From the IMG/VR virus record IMGVR_UViG_3300033153_009450, positions 1 through 61,278 of that record: a DNA stretch of 61,278 nucleotides, one strand, 5' to 3'. Positions 38,301 to 44,070 of the stretch are shown here, one piece after another. The DNA comes from a virus. The first letter of the stretch is position 1, and each line of letters begins with the position of its first letter. A program made the translations under genes and the position numbers. Below the pieces are notes generated by a model. It was given only the letters and a program-made list of their open reading frames with translations. It was not told where the DNA came from and searched no databases.

Positions 38301-40834
38301 CCGGTCAATACAAGCGGCTTTTTACCCGCCGGTTCTGTGGCGGGCCGTCCCGTCATCGCCGCTACGGCTGGACTTGGCTTTTTTGGCTTTCGTAATGTAG
38401 TTACTACCAAATGAGTTTCTTGTTCTACCTTGCCTTCAATACCTGGGATTTCAATGGCTTCAATGTCATGTCCTTCTCTGAATTTCTCGACCTTAAAGCC
38501 TTCTTCCTCCGCAAATTGTTTTATTTCCCCGGGTGTCCAATAGCTGACCCATTTATCGCCTGTCTTGGTCCGGGTATAGAGAAACAATTTAGCCTGTCCG
38601 CCGGGCCTTAAGACTCGATTTATCTCTCTGAATGTAAACCTTATGGGTGTGGAATGAAGAGCTGCCACGGAATAAACAGCATCGAATGATTCGTCCTCAT
38701 ATTGAAGATTTTCCGCATCTCCTACTTCAAATGCAATATTCTTTACGCCCCTTGCGGCTTTCTTTGCCCTCTCAATAGCCTTGTCAACGACGTCGATCCC
38801 TGTAACATCGTGGCCTTTCTTTGCCATAAAAATACTATCACGACCATTGCCGGTGCCTATTTCTAATATATCGGCATTTTTTAAATCTTCACGGTCGAGG
38901 TCTTCAATTATTTCGTCGGCAAGAGGGGAATGCTCTTTTTCTTCGACATAATGAGGTTCTTCCACTTCCGCATATTCCTTTTGCCATTCATCGGAAGTCA
39001 TCTTTTTATTGTATGCTTCAATGCGCTTCTTCTCTTCACTGGATCTTTCAGAAAATGGAATCACCTCTTTTGCTTCCGGCGGAGGTTGAACCTTCTTACC
39101 CGTCATCGCCGCAATGCCCTGGCCTTTCTTCCCTTCTACCTTCAGCCTTTCACCTTCCACCTTCTTAGTGGTGGGAACCCCCTCCGTCATTGCAGTTCGG
39201 TCAGGCTGCTCGGGAGGGGGCTTTGGGGTTGGCTCTGGGATTTCTTGAATCTTTTTTTCTTCGGCTAATTCCTCAGCCGCTATCCTTTGCTCTTCTTCCT
39301 CATGGGCCAACTCGTCCGCCATAGCTTTACCCGCCGTCAGTGTGGTGGGTTCGGCGGCGGCGGATTCTTCGGCTGCAATGGCCTCCATGTCCGCCATAGC
39401 CTCGGCGGCGGCGGATTCTTCAACCCTAATTCTCTCAGCTTCAATCTTAGCGGCCTCTTCCTCGGCAATAATCTCACCCATTATGCCTTCAGCTTTGAGC
39501 CTCTTTTCCTCTTCAGCCTTCAGCCTTCTACCTTCTGCCTTCTCTTCTAATACCGATTCTTCACCGATATCCTTAATCATGCCCTGGTTATCGGAAATTC
39601 CACCCTCGTCTTCCTTCAGCCTTCTACCTTCTACCTTTTCTTTTTCTACCTTCTCCCTGAATTTCCTTGCTACCTCGACAAGATCCTCGCCCATCGCTAT
39701 GGATTCTTTTTTAATGACCGCGATGGTAGCGTTCATCTTCCATACACGGGCGATATCCGCGTCAACATCCTTTAAGGTTTTGTAGACCTCATTAACGGCA
39801 GATAGCCGGATCTTTTTATCTTCCTGCGTATCTGCTAATTTCTTCGCAATATCCCTGCGCTGCAAACTGGTTATGCTTGATCCAACCCCGAAGAAGATAA
39901 TACTTGCAACCGCAGTAGGGCCTAATGCGCTTTGCGCTGCTTCCCAGAATCTAACATCACCCATGCCGATATCATGGGCAAGCTCGGCCTGGACACCGGC
40001 GGTCGCTGTCTCGGTAGATACCTCGGCAAACATAATTCCACCGGCCTTTTTTAAATGCTGCCTGAATCCGGTACGAAATATTTGTTTGAGCCCGGCTTTT
40101 AAAGCGGATTTTGCAGGTGTTGTTAAAGGCTTTGCAATTCCAACGGTCAGACCTTCTAAGATATTCGAGACAAACTCAAAGCCGCCTTCCGCCATACCGG
40201 ACAGCATGGCATTGGTTTGTGCCTCACTTTTCGGGATACCTTTCTTTTCTGCCTCTTCAATAAAACTGTCATATTCCGCCAATCCGAACTGGACCCCGCC
40301 GCTTAATGCATAGCCGATCAATGCGCCTATTGCGGTACCCACACCCGGACCGAATAGTGTCCCGATTCCAGCGCCTGCTACGGCACCGGGAGCACCGGCT
40401 AAGAGTGATTGAACCGCTGCTTCAACACCTTCTGTAACCCACCGGCGCCATCCTTCTTTTGATTGCGGTGTTGGTTGGACAAATGGTGTCTCTTCTCTGA
40501 ATCTCTCAATGCTCTCTATGCCTGATGTTGCGGCTTCCTCTATCCAGTCTATCCCGCCTTCAGGGTCCAGAGTACGCAGCGCTCTTAATCCGGTTTCACC
40601 GGCTGAAAGTACGCCACGGGAGATCAAAGAACCTGCTTCCGCAAAAAAACCCCGCTCCGCAGGCGGGTCCCTTATCTCACTCGGTTCCTCTCCCAATAAC
40701 TCCGCAACAGTGAAATATTTTCGACCTGCCCGCCGGACGGCAGGCGGGTCTGAAACAGGAGGTCTTTTTACCGGAATAAACGGCGAGGGAGTTTCTTCTC
40801 CTAATAGTTCTCTGGCTGTATAGAATGAAGCCAT
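26339..40834 (-). CDS. Giant polyvalent protein: methyltransferases, SNF2 helicase, metallopeptidase, LPD-type domains
   Basis: 4,831 residues. In order: two N-terminal YFTVAELLGEE-like words (6-40); a Gly-rich hydrophobic stretch (about 135-190); charged repeat-derived linkers; a SAM methyltransferase (ILEIGTGNGRDS near 655); a linker at 932-996; an SH3-like piece (KFAKGDRVVLKTG); a linker at 1235-1327; an N6-adenine-type methyltransferase (DPAMGGTGMF near 1448, SNVPFG near 1511); an SNF2-type helicase (VGSGKT near 2108, VDESHKF near 2275, GEGMNVQRKL near 2579); a metallopeptidase-like HESVHFFE near 3190; a large polyvalent-associated domain (THWDEPNVLAHVRFNE near 3570); and hydrophobic segments near 4310 and 4530. 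Related giant proteins in Bcep22-like phages are virion-associated; DarB of phage P1 protects injected DNA. Its place after the ejection proteins suggests co-injection. Confidence 0.85.
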   Translation of the reverse strand: MASFYTARELLGEETPSPFIPVKRPPVSDPPAVRRAGRKYFTVAELLGEEPSEIRDPPAERGFFAEAGSLISRGVLSAGETGLRALRTLDPEGGIDWIEEAATSGIESIERFREETPFVQPTPQSKEGWRRWVTEGVEAAVQSLLAGAPGAVAGAGIGTLFGPGVGTAIGALIGYALSGGVQFGLAEYDSFIEEAEKKGIPKSEAQTNAMLSGMAEGGFEFVSNILEGLTVGIAKPLTTPAKSALKAGLKQIFRTGFRQHLKKAGGIMFAEVSTETATAGVQAELAHDIGMGDVRFWEAAQSALGPTAVASIIFFGVGSSITSLQRRDIAKKLADTQEDKKIRLSAVNEVYKTLKDVDADIARVWKMNATIAVIKKESIAMGEDLVEVARKFREKVEKEKVEGRRLKEDEGGISDNQGMIKDIGEESVLEEKAEGRRLKAEEEKRLKAEGIMGEIIAEEEAAKIEAERIRVEESAAAEAMADMEAIAAEESAAAEPTTLTAGKAMADELAHEEEEQRIAAEELAEEKKIQEIPEPTPKPPPEQPDRTAMTEGVPTTKKVEGERLKVEGKKGQGIAAMTGKKVQPPPEAKEVIPFSERSSEEKKRIEAYNKKMTSDEWQKEYAEVEEPHYVEEKEHSPLADEIIEDLDREDLKNADILEIGTGNGRDSIFMAKKGHDVTGIDVVDKAIERAKKAARGVKNIAFEVGDAENLQYEDESFDAVYSVAALHSTPIRFTFREINRVLRPGGQAKLFLYTRTKTGDKWVSYWTPGEIKQFAEEEGFKVEKFREGHDIEAIEIPGIEGKVEQETHLVVTTLRKPKKPSPAVAAMTGRPATEPAGKKPLVLTGKTLLAKDVAGIDFENARGGRSYVEIRDDGRAWLPDDFSGDEQDAAVEVFGENVFFNEEGEDVGIPYDKVIEILEKESLPYTIKEKEHVSEEKGRVSRPEREERPGREEKAPGRPVPGERRPEEPGEGHGVSPAEPGGVLEEKKGEVKEAGVEEEVEKPSKFAKGDRVVLKTGTKQHGEVVEVISIKFTTIYGTKAGGMVGYLVKTDSGAKIQASDKEVEAETGKAPEVVESAAASAAAKAKADREAPADKEETGALTKEKKEVKLKATPEDLLAAYDRRLAEKKKEQAARQGAKPPAKEKLKEAGEHVANAVSKFKEINKLLGDEGVISFEEIDENDTTWQQVRVLLKEAWDEIVAAGKSLEEFVSIAVDNLGIRGRPYFEKFVREEIGGEEGGRKPERVEGVRTEGTRPLEGIPPDDVSGIAGEGRAERVPEGVRGEGGRGSAQPRAEGAEDLRGRRDRTAPAHPPAERGRGPEAGRNYRITDRDDIESGGKVAKYDRNIAAIKLLKKIEEEKRQATPEDQAVLVKYVGWGGMPEAFKTYSYKDTPWTGRAEKLEELLTEEEYEAARASTPNAHYTSPLIVSNIYDALKRMGFDGGRLLDPAMGGTGMFEGLVPAEWNSKIVGIELDSISGRIAKLLYPEADIRVQGYEDTKLPNDFFDLAISNVPFGDYKVFDPDYNHLKFFIHDYFFAKSIDKVRPGGLITFITSAGMMNKKDSRIREYISERAELVAAIRLPGDAFKKIANTEVTADIIFLRKLEAGKKPRGAKWVETKEYKKYLINEYFAKYPHMMLGKLVDDKLHPGRAALASDGRDLGEALAGAIDTGIPAEMYIKPVHEATEAPKTEDLMPAPDTVKNFAYFEQDGEIYQKKGDDAIPVPGTKKELGRIKGLVRLRDITRQTLHNQLEGKTDLEQSDLKKLNQVYDRFVKNYGYIHNVYNMKSVEDDPDLPLLLSLEVYDPEEKTAEKADIFRKPTMARFTPVEKVETAQDALVVSMFERGGLDFEHMARISGQSVESLEKELKGMVYLDPEGEKRVTADEYLSGNVRAKLEAARAAAEIDSKYKENIEALEKAQPEDIPPSRIKARLGMGWIPNNYIEEYLSELISARGHKVKYIPETATWVTEFDRWSGSDNMLREQRWGVHGADAIRLIGDALNLKATVITYTDSEGKSHVDQTATVNAQVKQKEIKEHFEKWIFEDIERQRNLIEIYNRNFNSVRNRKYDGGHLPDRLPGMAAWASLRPNQKDAVWRIIHGGNTMLGHVVGSGKTLSMITGAMELKRLGLSKKPLFIVPKHLIMQWQSEFMRFYPGAKLLAPTEKSLTPAQRAEFMARITTGDWDAVIITHPNMIKLPMSKKAQADFIRAQIQELEAAVIEEEAGLPAYDRGRRKTKTVKELEKSKRRLEVRLATVLKKGERDKTVTFEELGIDYMFVDESHKFKNLWAATRMTRVAGVQMQGADKTMDLFLKAQYVQRLNNGRGVIFATGTPISNSMGEMFTIQRYLAQDVLKDLQIHNFDAWAATFGDVAEEPEVTPTGSGFRMHTRFRNFINMGQLSTLFREFADIVHIEDIPFLKVPKMVGGEPDINRAEPSDEQKEYIQELDGRMDAIRSGQVDPREDNALVVTTDGVKAALDMRLIEPTLPDNPGSKVNLMINRAVDIYKKTSEDKLTQLIFCDFSIPKKDEFNVYHDVRQKLIDRGIPEKEIVFIHDANTDAKKAALFLKMNRGQVRILMGSTGKMGEGMNVQRKLIAIHHLDAPWRPSDVEQRDGRAIRPDNLNDEVHIIRYVTRGTFDAYRWQILENKAKFIVQAMKGGVDEMEDIGKAVLDYATVKAIASSNPLILEKVRVDADLIKMEAMHRGWMDQRFDLQSGIASRKTRITSVGRRIEDIKKDIETRQPKPDDKEFSFIIHGIPEYDIEEKTITDKKEAGQALAELYGMAKIEGKKKFRERTLAVGGYRGFTLYLDNIYQNTQTLFVGEHGNMIPVKPVSSYANEESAISTYISQLNREIDGLDGELKRYEDLIKKLNTEVSSLESESVNKETFKDIDKLEELRKKSREINATLMGAAPEIAPAAGRAYYKLNNNKEFEALLDAKGVEIVPWLETFIHQDKDMGTWIVSDARSGIIVRQGLSKKEAIDNARQALEGHGEEEVLGLSEQSVEEYGESPWVTGESAAKAKADMEKPEQYSVTPAIAALTKKHNLTYDGRWESLAGRPYAFTDNVTNSSVTVKDLKDLPARIKQLHESFGVLPEAAKRQKTRGFVTDAISLDDVRAVFKGQHVGISPDGDIWVRTKAGHGVTIKTVQQISEDSASFKLTYGRQKETGEFIAGKYKSGVIEIQEDIGNKWTLSHESVHFFEDAGILTNRDIAALKTRIKQLVNNGKFTTRNKEDIGGPEDRASYIADQLNKDVKGPVGRILKKIRDWVERFVNLFHRTARGVARDIETGRIFDLKTGPGAAEQAQMFATTAPPFYSQLMRAVETATDMPRKVQSLTKWLQRKQVKPAEMKWMGVEDWLKENQKEGKIDKDAFLDFLKANQIEIREIEKSVRHTDITADIQDAALTDAIEEFRGIIGEAEPGGMIDEEMIVEEYPDRDIGISVSAFWKRRVDELLNEYEDSGGGNDNASEELLKLTGVDIEGLYEQHIDQLKEGAGSPKFETYTLPGGEGYRELLFMLPEISVKQDFSLDDAAQEQYGKRFNDLNVDEKHIASLLHRRKSKDEIISPDTYRATHWDEPNVLAHVRFNERTDAEGKRVLFIEEIQSDWLQEAKEKGFKGQLKPLTPKEKTDAIDRLKQIERDIISATKDKDADRLRMLEEEARGLHNRMYATDVGVPPAPFLENWHEVCMKRMLRYAAENGFDTVAWTKGKHQIARYEDALRQNVDEIRWFKNTAAGEVEVSAKKKNNSVFSANIPLKGTTAIKGKEVELKDVIGKPLAQQIITSKEPYGTFKGEDLSIGGIGMRAFYDELLPGFMRKYVKQWSGKVGEQKIVTKEPAAGAVGLEVGDWAYYRTPEGPKWLRKDMAKNLERASEADFKDDLETVHSVDITSEMKQSVLFEGQAYYSVQKQPTGREVAQDIENDRSFVNKLFEMKDLAVFRIQNSVWDLQDQVKRLAGPASRKKLTLGFAYKPELKRSFASDQLDKAMTIRRDLGDNLEKADEFRAWAKEQLAGDIPARDRLKIKGQLKILDQAFKLTDEQNDFVDHMGDLFEDAFSLANAHKIIKTHRDNYVRRLWKLPEGKAEEFRGTGPGYGFKVYTTAAKQRTFDTILDGWMAGYELRVQGITSSYERYMTELATIMSNKAFLQRGVATVDVSGNAMFTAKPKPGYAPLKASGFSVWRWAGKAEIESEFRDEEALVVDTYGRKFFATTPERIPEQFAVYKNEESKKAIKLFDTMEEAEEFADKRHYDRIERRPPKDVSKMFEKQPLYAPKPIAEMINKMTATDTLFNTTPVAKELLRLNTGIKTWILLSSFFHHMAGTRSWVFGVHHGWKNVNPVKAFKAGLKKIEDLHPLIELGIKNGLTVGELQDWAESELRASTGLTEKLVNYLGLEKTGKVIEAGRFYRERFTDSLFKKYFAGLKAEAFVVEYTHELQKENEKYTSGRSKLPPNPNQIAERVARLINADFGGLHLKRMGRNPTLQKMARMLLLAPDWTESNFRTVSGMVPGLNKFISKTVGDVPGPKAMEDVYRRFWGRVMLRIAVSTIVAQLLLNGSDETEEFLEEQLLSNKANKLRWTEIDVTKLYHMLGVDTEGQRKTFSLGGHFFDPLKLIDPFRLVKHKGSPFVRAASAAFSGSDWAERPFTGIKEFVTTGKTIKKSAFQEKVGGLNRLPSVVVNQVVNMQPIQVGHFIRYMQGEEDGLTAIMHSMGAATHTAWGPRLETPIIAAEKGPDPVMDVINEMLKNETLNMGPPSRYLNINGVNQKMSREQYDKYLEESSTIARRKLAGIINSRRSDEWKARKIRAVIRNARKRIRGKIKRMMVKEGRRLKAEGKKEAA
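36853..37131 (-). CDS. Nested ORF inside the giant gene (+1 frame), 92 aa
   Basis: GTG at 37131 opens a same-strand ORF in the giant gene's +1 frame. It reads KKVDANLKELRGYALRAHDH, LKEFRPTMFQELQEKGELNE, FLKESGERAGEEVRNLVLKG and ends ILLPSEEEVPKLGETTE. This is a normal amphipathic helical protein of a conserved phage type I recall. The giant frame over the same bases (residues 1235-1327) is an Arg/Gly/Glu/Pro-rich disordered linker, as expected when a frame is overprinted. No strong SD precedes the GTG. Confidence 0.5.
   Translation of the reverse strand: MKKVDANLKELRGYALRAHDHLKEFRPTMFQELQEKGELNEFLKESGERAGEEVRNLVLKGLKIYEAEEIVLPQHILLPSEEEVPKLGETTE
37554..37610. repeat. Family-D palindromes in the giant gene
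   Basis: TCCGCCGGAGC then TCCGCCTTAGCC...GGCGGCGGCGG...GCGGCGGCGGA. They encode ESAAASAAAKAKADREA in the giant protein. Confidence 0.8.
37846..38040 (-). CDS. Nested ORF inside the giant gene (+1 frame), 64 aa
   Basis: ATG at 38040 is preceded by TAAGGAGAAGGAAC, an excellent SD. The peptide MLVKRKDGYHVLSEKKGPDG, KRRHLGGPYQEKG and RLNQVEYWKKKKAK belongs to a small phage family I remember ('DGYHV-S--GK-LGGPY--K-A-KRLRQVEYFKHK'). It lies in the +1 frame of the giant gene, the same relative frame as the other nested ORF. The giant protein there (residues 932-996) is a Glu/Arg/Pro-rich linker. Confidence 0.6.
   Translation of the reverse strand: MLVKRKDGYHVLSEKKGPDGKRRHLGGPYQEKGDRKNPAKGTAYHRLNQVEYWKKKKAKSKKLG
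39314..39420. repeat. Nested family-D and family-E palindromes in the giant gene
   Basis: TCCGCCATAGC opens, a CCCGCCGTCAGTGTGGTGGG palindrome is nested inside, and GGCGGCGGCGGA closes; a second TCCGCCATAGCC copy follows. They encode ESAAAEAMADMEAIAAEESA and PTTLTAGKAMADELA in the giant protein. Confidence 0.8.
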
Positions 40835-40835
40835 C

Positions 40836-42149
40836 TTATCCTGTTATCCCGCCTCTGATGAATCTTGACTTACCCCTTGACCGATTTGATATAAAGGAAA
40901 CAACCTCAGCCATATTCTCATCACCATGTTTTTCATAAAGCTCTTTAATCCTGGCTGTCTGACCATTCTTTCTGTAACGCCCATATTGCAGTGCGATCTT
41001 CTTTATTTCATCCGAACTAAGAGAAGGTGGTGCTATCTTCGCACCCTTTATGCCGAACTTTTCTTCCGGTTCCTTCTTCAACCTGTTCGAAACCTTTTTA
41101 AAAATATCCGCAGGTAGTAATTCCTTTAATCTTGACAGTGCCTTTTCTCTCTGTTTCGTATCCTTGATACTGAGCAGTTCATTGACCTGGGTATCAACCT
41201 CAAATCCCTCGCCATCTTTCCCGCCTATGGCTTTCTTGATCCGGGACTGGATCTCGTTATACTGTTTCTGGAGCGGGCCGCTGTCTGATATCTCCGAGAG
41301 CTGGTTTATTCCGTCCTTGATAAAGAGATCCCGGGCCTCTGTCTCATCACCATTTGCCTGTTTTAAATACTCCTGTCTGATCTGATCTTCTTCACTCAAC
41401 ATATCCCAACCGTCAGTAAGTACCTGCCTTGCTTTAAGAAGATCTTTTGCCGACATCTTCTTGTCAGCAACAGCCATGTTCAACATCTTCAATGTATTGG
41501 TTATCTTTCCTAACGCCTGCTTTTCCTGGTCGGTTGCCGTCCCGTTATTAATCTTTGCCAGGATGCCATCAGCCGTATCATGCAAACCGATCAATATCTG
41601 AGTGGCCGCGATCTTTGGATTCTCCTGTATCCATTTTTGAATCTTTTCATATTGTTTCATGGGCAGCTTTACGTTCGGATCAGGGAATAGTTTCATAAAG
41701 ATGGAATTACCCAACTTCCCCAATCCTAACTGGCCGCTTATCTCTGCAGGCGTATACTCCTTTGTCAACCGCTCATGTTCTTTCTTTTCTAAGTCAAATT
41801 CCTCTTTTTCCCGAACATCGCGGGATTTTTTCAATTTAATATCTTCTGTTCTCCAATCCCTCATAGCACTCCCGGCGGTCTCGGCCTCGGTAACTTTCCG
41901 CAGATCGAGCGCATGGCCGGCCTCAAAACGTCTTCCTTCCGCCTCGACTTTTGCGAGGCCCGTCCGGGCCTGAAGGATATCCTTCTGCCCTGATATCTCG
42001 GCCATGGATTTTGCGGCCTCAACATCGGCTAAGGCCACCTTTGTCTTGGACTCAAGGATTTTGTGGCCTAAATAATCCTTCATGATATCGCTTAAAGCCA
42101 ACCGCGTTTCTTTTAAAGCCGCTGGTACGGCCCCGTATGGATTCATCAT
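40836..42149 (-). CDS. Internal virion (ejection) protein, 437 aa
   Basis: Almost wholly helical and charged (ESKTKVALADVEAAKSMAEI, DVREKEEFDLEKKEHERLTK). It starts by ATGA overlap with the gene upstream, and the giant gene starts one base after its stop. Long helical proteins just before a giant ejected protein are typical of podovirus internal or ejection proteins. No enzyme motif is visible. Confidence 0.55.
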   Translation of the reverse strand: MMNPYGAVPAALKETRLALSDIMKDYLGHKILESKTKVALADVEAAKSMAEISGQKDILQARTGLAKVEAEGRRFEAGHALDLRKVTEAETAGSAMRDWRTEDIKLKKSRDVREKEEFDLEKKEHERLTKEYTPAEISGQLGLGKLGNSIFMKLFPDPNVKLPMKQYEKIQKWIQENPKIAATQILIGLHDTADGILAKINNGTATDQEKQALGKITNTLKMLNMAVADKKMSAKDLLKARQVLTDGWDMLSEEDQIRQEYLKQANGDETEARDLFIKDGINQLSEISDSGPLQKQYNEIQSRIKKAIGGKDGEGFEVDTQVNELLSIKDTKQREKALSRLKELLPADIFKKVSNRLKKEPEEKFGIKGAKIAPPSLSSDEIKKIALQYGRYRKNGQTARIKELYEKHGDENMAEVVSFISNRSRGKSRFIRGGITG

Positions 42150-42640
42150 CGCTTAACCTCCCACAACTCAACCGTATTTTTCAAAATAGCTGCTAACTGA
42201 TCTGATAAACCGAACCGCTTTTTATTGATTTGAATGCTCTTCTGTATATCTCCGTCATTGTGTCGCATCGTGGCTGCCTTCCAATCGCAAAGCATCTCTA
42301 TTACATCAATCAAATTCATACAATTTACGGGCGTTGCACGAAAGGTAGCGTCTGCCTCCATTTCAAAATGCTCTGGATGATGTCTATTGTGCCCATAATG
42401 ATGATCGAGCCCGAATTTCATTTCCTCAAGGTATTTTTTGTATTCATCACTTCCATATGTAGTCTTTGCCAGTTTAGGGGTATATTCCACAAATACAGAT
42501 AATTCAGGTTCTTCAAGTTTTGACTGGTCATGTTTTTTTGCACGTTCCAGCAACTCTGAAATCACAGTGCCCAGCATGTCAGATACGTTTTTGATATGTT
42601 TCAAAGTTTCGTAGCAAATAATCTTTTCTGTCTCTCTCAA
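42146..42640 (-). CDS. DUF5662-family protein
   Basis: I start at TTG 42640, seven bases after GGAGGA; an upstream ATG (42670) has no SD. The motif MKFGLDHHYGHNRHHPEHFE and later DVIEMLCDWKAATMRHNDGD match the DUF5662 family by its DHHY/NRHH core and CDW segment. Histidine-rich cores suggest metal binding (HD-like); function unknown. Located in the tail/ejection block. Confidence 0.65.
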   Translation of the reverse strand: MRETEKIICYETLKHIKNVSDMLGTVISELLERAKKHDQSKLEEPELSVFVEYTPKLAKTTYGSDEYKKYLEEMKFGLDHHYGHNRHHPEHFEMEADATFRATPVNCMNLIDVIEMLCDWKAATMRHNDGDIQKSIQINKKRFGLSDQLAAILKNTVELWEVKR

Positions 42641-42680
42641 AAAAATTCCTCCATAATCTTCAATCTTCAATCGTCAATCA

Positions 42681-43097
42681 TCAATCCAGGAGTTCCTTCA
42701 AAATCCTCACATAAGTCTTCCCCGCAGTATCCGTATGCACACCGTTGATTATCCAGCCTGTGTGAAGTGCCACAAGAATGGTAGAGATATTGGTATTCTC
42801 CACATGGCCTAACATGAACCGGAGACCCTCTTCTTTCACATATGCCATGACATCCTTAAAAAACTGCTGTGCCAGACGTTGCCCGCGAATCTCCTTTGGT
42901 ATGCCTATCCTCTGGATATAGTAAGTCACCGCATCATGATAATACACGCTCATAAAGCCGATGTACTTCTCGTCTTCAAACCCTAAATAGATAATTGCCG
43001 GTATGTGCTTAGGGTCAACATCGTCAAATACTTCATTATGGATCGCAGGATATTGTTCCGCAATCTGATCATAATTGTATTTCTCTATCCTGAGCAT
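42681..43097 (-). CDS. GNAT-family N-acetyltransferase
   Basis: 138 residues with the GNAT fold: a strand DEKYIGFMSVYYHDAVTYYI and the acetyl-CoA loop IGIPKEIRGQRLAQQFF. GNAT genes recur in podovirus structural regions near the ejection proteins. Its substrate cannot be inferred. Repeat tracts flank both ends. Confidence 0.75.
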   Translation of the reverse strand: MLRIEKYNYDQIAEQYPAIHNEVFDDVDPKHIPAIIYLGFEDEKYIGFMSVYYHDAVTYYIQRIGIPKEIRGQRLAQQFFKDVMAYVKEEGLRFMLGHVENTNISTILVALHTGWIINGVHTDTAGKTYVRILKELLD

Positions 43098-43146
43098 TTA
43101 TCTGTTTCCCCCAATCTTCAATCTTCAATCTTCAATCGTCAATTCC

Positions 43147-43968
43147 CTACTTGTTTCCCCCGACCAATCCACTGACAAGACCGGCAGCTCCACCGACAAT
43201 TGCCCCGATTGGCCCACCGGCTGCAAATCCTATTCCAACTCCTGAAATTGTGCCTGCAACAGCGCCCTTTGTCCTGCTCTGTGTCATTCGCCCGACACCA
43301 TAACCGATACCGGCACCGGCAATAGGCCCTGCTGCATATCCGGCTACGCTCGGACCTGCCACCTCGACCGGTACTAAACCTGCGGATGCGCCTGCACCTG
43401 CAAACCCTTCGCTTGCCACTGCAAGTGAGGGGGCTGCCGTTGCCGCCGTAGGCCCTGCCGTACCTGCTGATATGGCAGCCAGAGATTGCCCGCCTTCAGG
43501 AGCCACTATGCCCGGAACTGTTTCCGCTGCTGTAATTTCCGACAAAGAAGTGGGGGCCGCATCATATCCAAGTACCGATGCAGTCTCTTCCACCCCGGTC
43601 GTCCCTCCCTTAAGCATCGAAGGGAGTTTTTCAATCCCGCTCACTCCTTTATCGCCGGATTTCAACCAGCCTAATCTCTTTGCACCATACAATCCCTGGC
43701 CGATTGCCGTGGCTCCTGAAATTCCCGTGCTAATCTTGCCCTGTTTTTCGGCTTCCTCGGCTGTGATCCTATCCAGGGCCAATTTGTCACTAAATTGTCT
43801 CCGGCTTTCTTCAAACCTGGCCTCGTCAAGGTCCTCTAATGCCCTGTTCCGACCGGACGCTATATATGCCGGGAGCTGAAACCTGGTAATATCGCCCAAA
43901 TTAATCCTGCGCCGCCGCCCGGTAACCGCCCCGTATTGCGAATCACTCAAATCACTAAGCGAAATCAT
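43147..43968 (-). CDS. Ejection-type protein with Gly/Ala-rich hydrophobic tail
   Basis: 273 residues. The N-terminus (RFQLPAYIASGRNRALEDLD, EARFEESRRQFSDKLALDR) matches by eye the N-terminus of the next upstream gene. The C-terminal third (AGPIAGAGIGYGVGRMTQSR, GAVAGTISGVGIGFAAGGPI) is a chain of membrane-insertive Gly/Ala segments, as in P22 and Bcep22-type ejection proteins. SD GGAGGTAAAG precedes the ATG. Confidence 0.6.
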   Translation of the reverse strand: MISLSDLSDSQYGAVTGRRRRINLGDITRFQLPAYIASGRNRALEDLDEARFEESRRQFSDKLALDRITAEEAEKQGKISTGISGATAIGQGLYGAKRLGWLKSGDKGVSGIEKLPSMLKGGTTGVEETASVLGYDAAPTSLSEITAAETVPGIVAPEGGQSLAAISAGTAGPTAATAAPSLAVASEGFAGAGASAGLVPVEVAGPSVAGYAAGPIAGAGIGYGVGRMTQSRTKGAVAGTISGVGIGFAAGGPIGAIVGGAAGLVSGLVGGNK

Positions 43969-43981
43969 TTGTCTTTACCTC

Positions 43982-44070
43982 CTCGTATCTACACCACCTA
44001 ATCCATGGTTCCGATGCTCTGCGTCTGAACCCTTATCTTGGTATCTCCACTCTCGTATCTACACCACCTA
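43982..44070. repeat. Direct repeat flanking a family-A palindrome
   Basis: CTCGTATCTACACCACCTA occurs at 43982-44000 and again at 44052-44070. The intervening 51 bases hold a family-A palindrome (44007-44031) and the stop codon of the upstream gene. The right copy is coding (GGVDTR), the left is not. This looks like an insertion with duplicated flanks or a partial gene-end duplication. Confidence 0.8.

Noticed and set aside
26436-40823. Many plus-strand ORFs opposite the giant gene
   Set aside because: They lack start signals and recognisable domains and follow from the base composition of the long coding strand below them.
43098-43146. CRISPR-like look of tandem CTTCAATCTTCAATC words
   Set aside because: The words are contiguous 7-mers without spacers of constant length and no cas genes are present.
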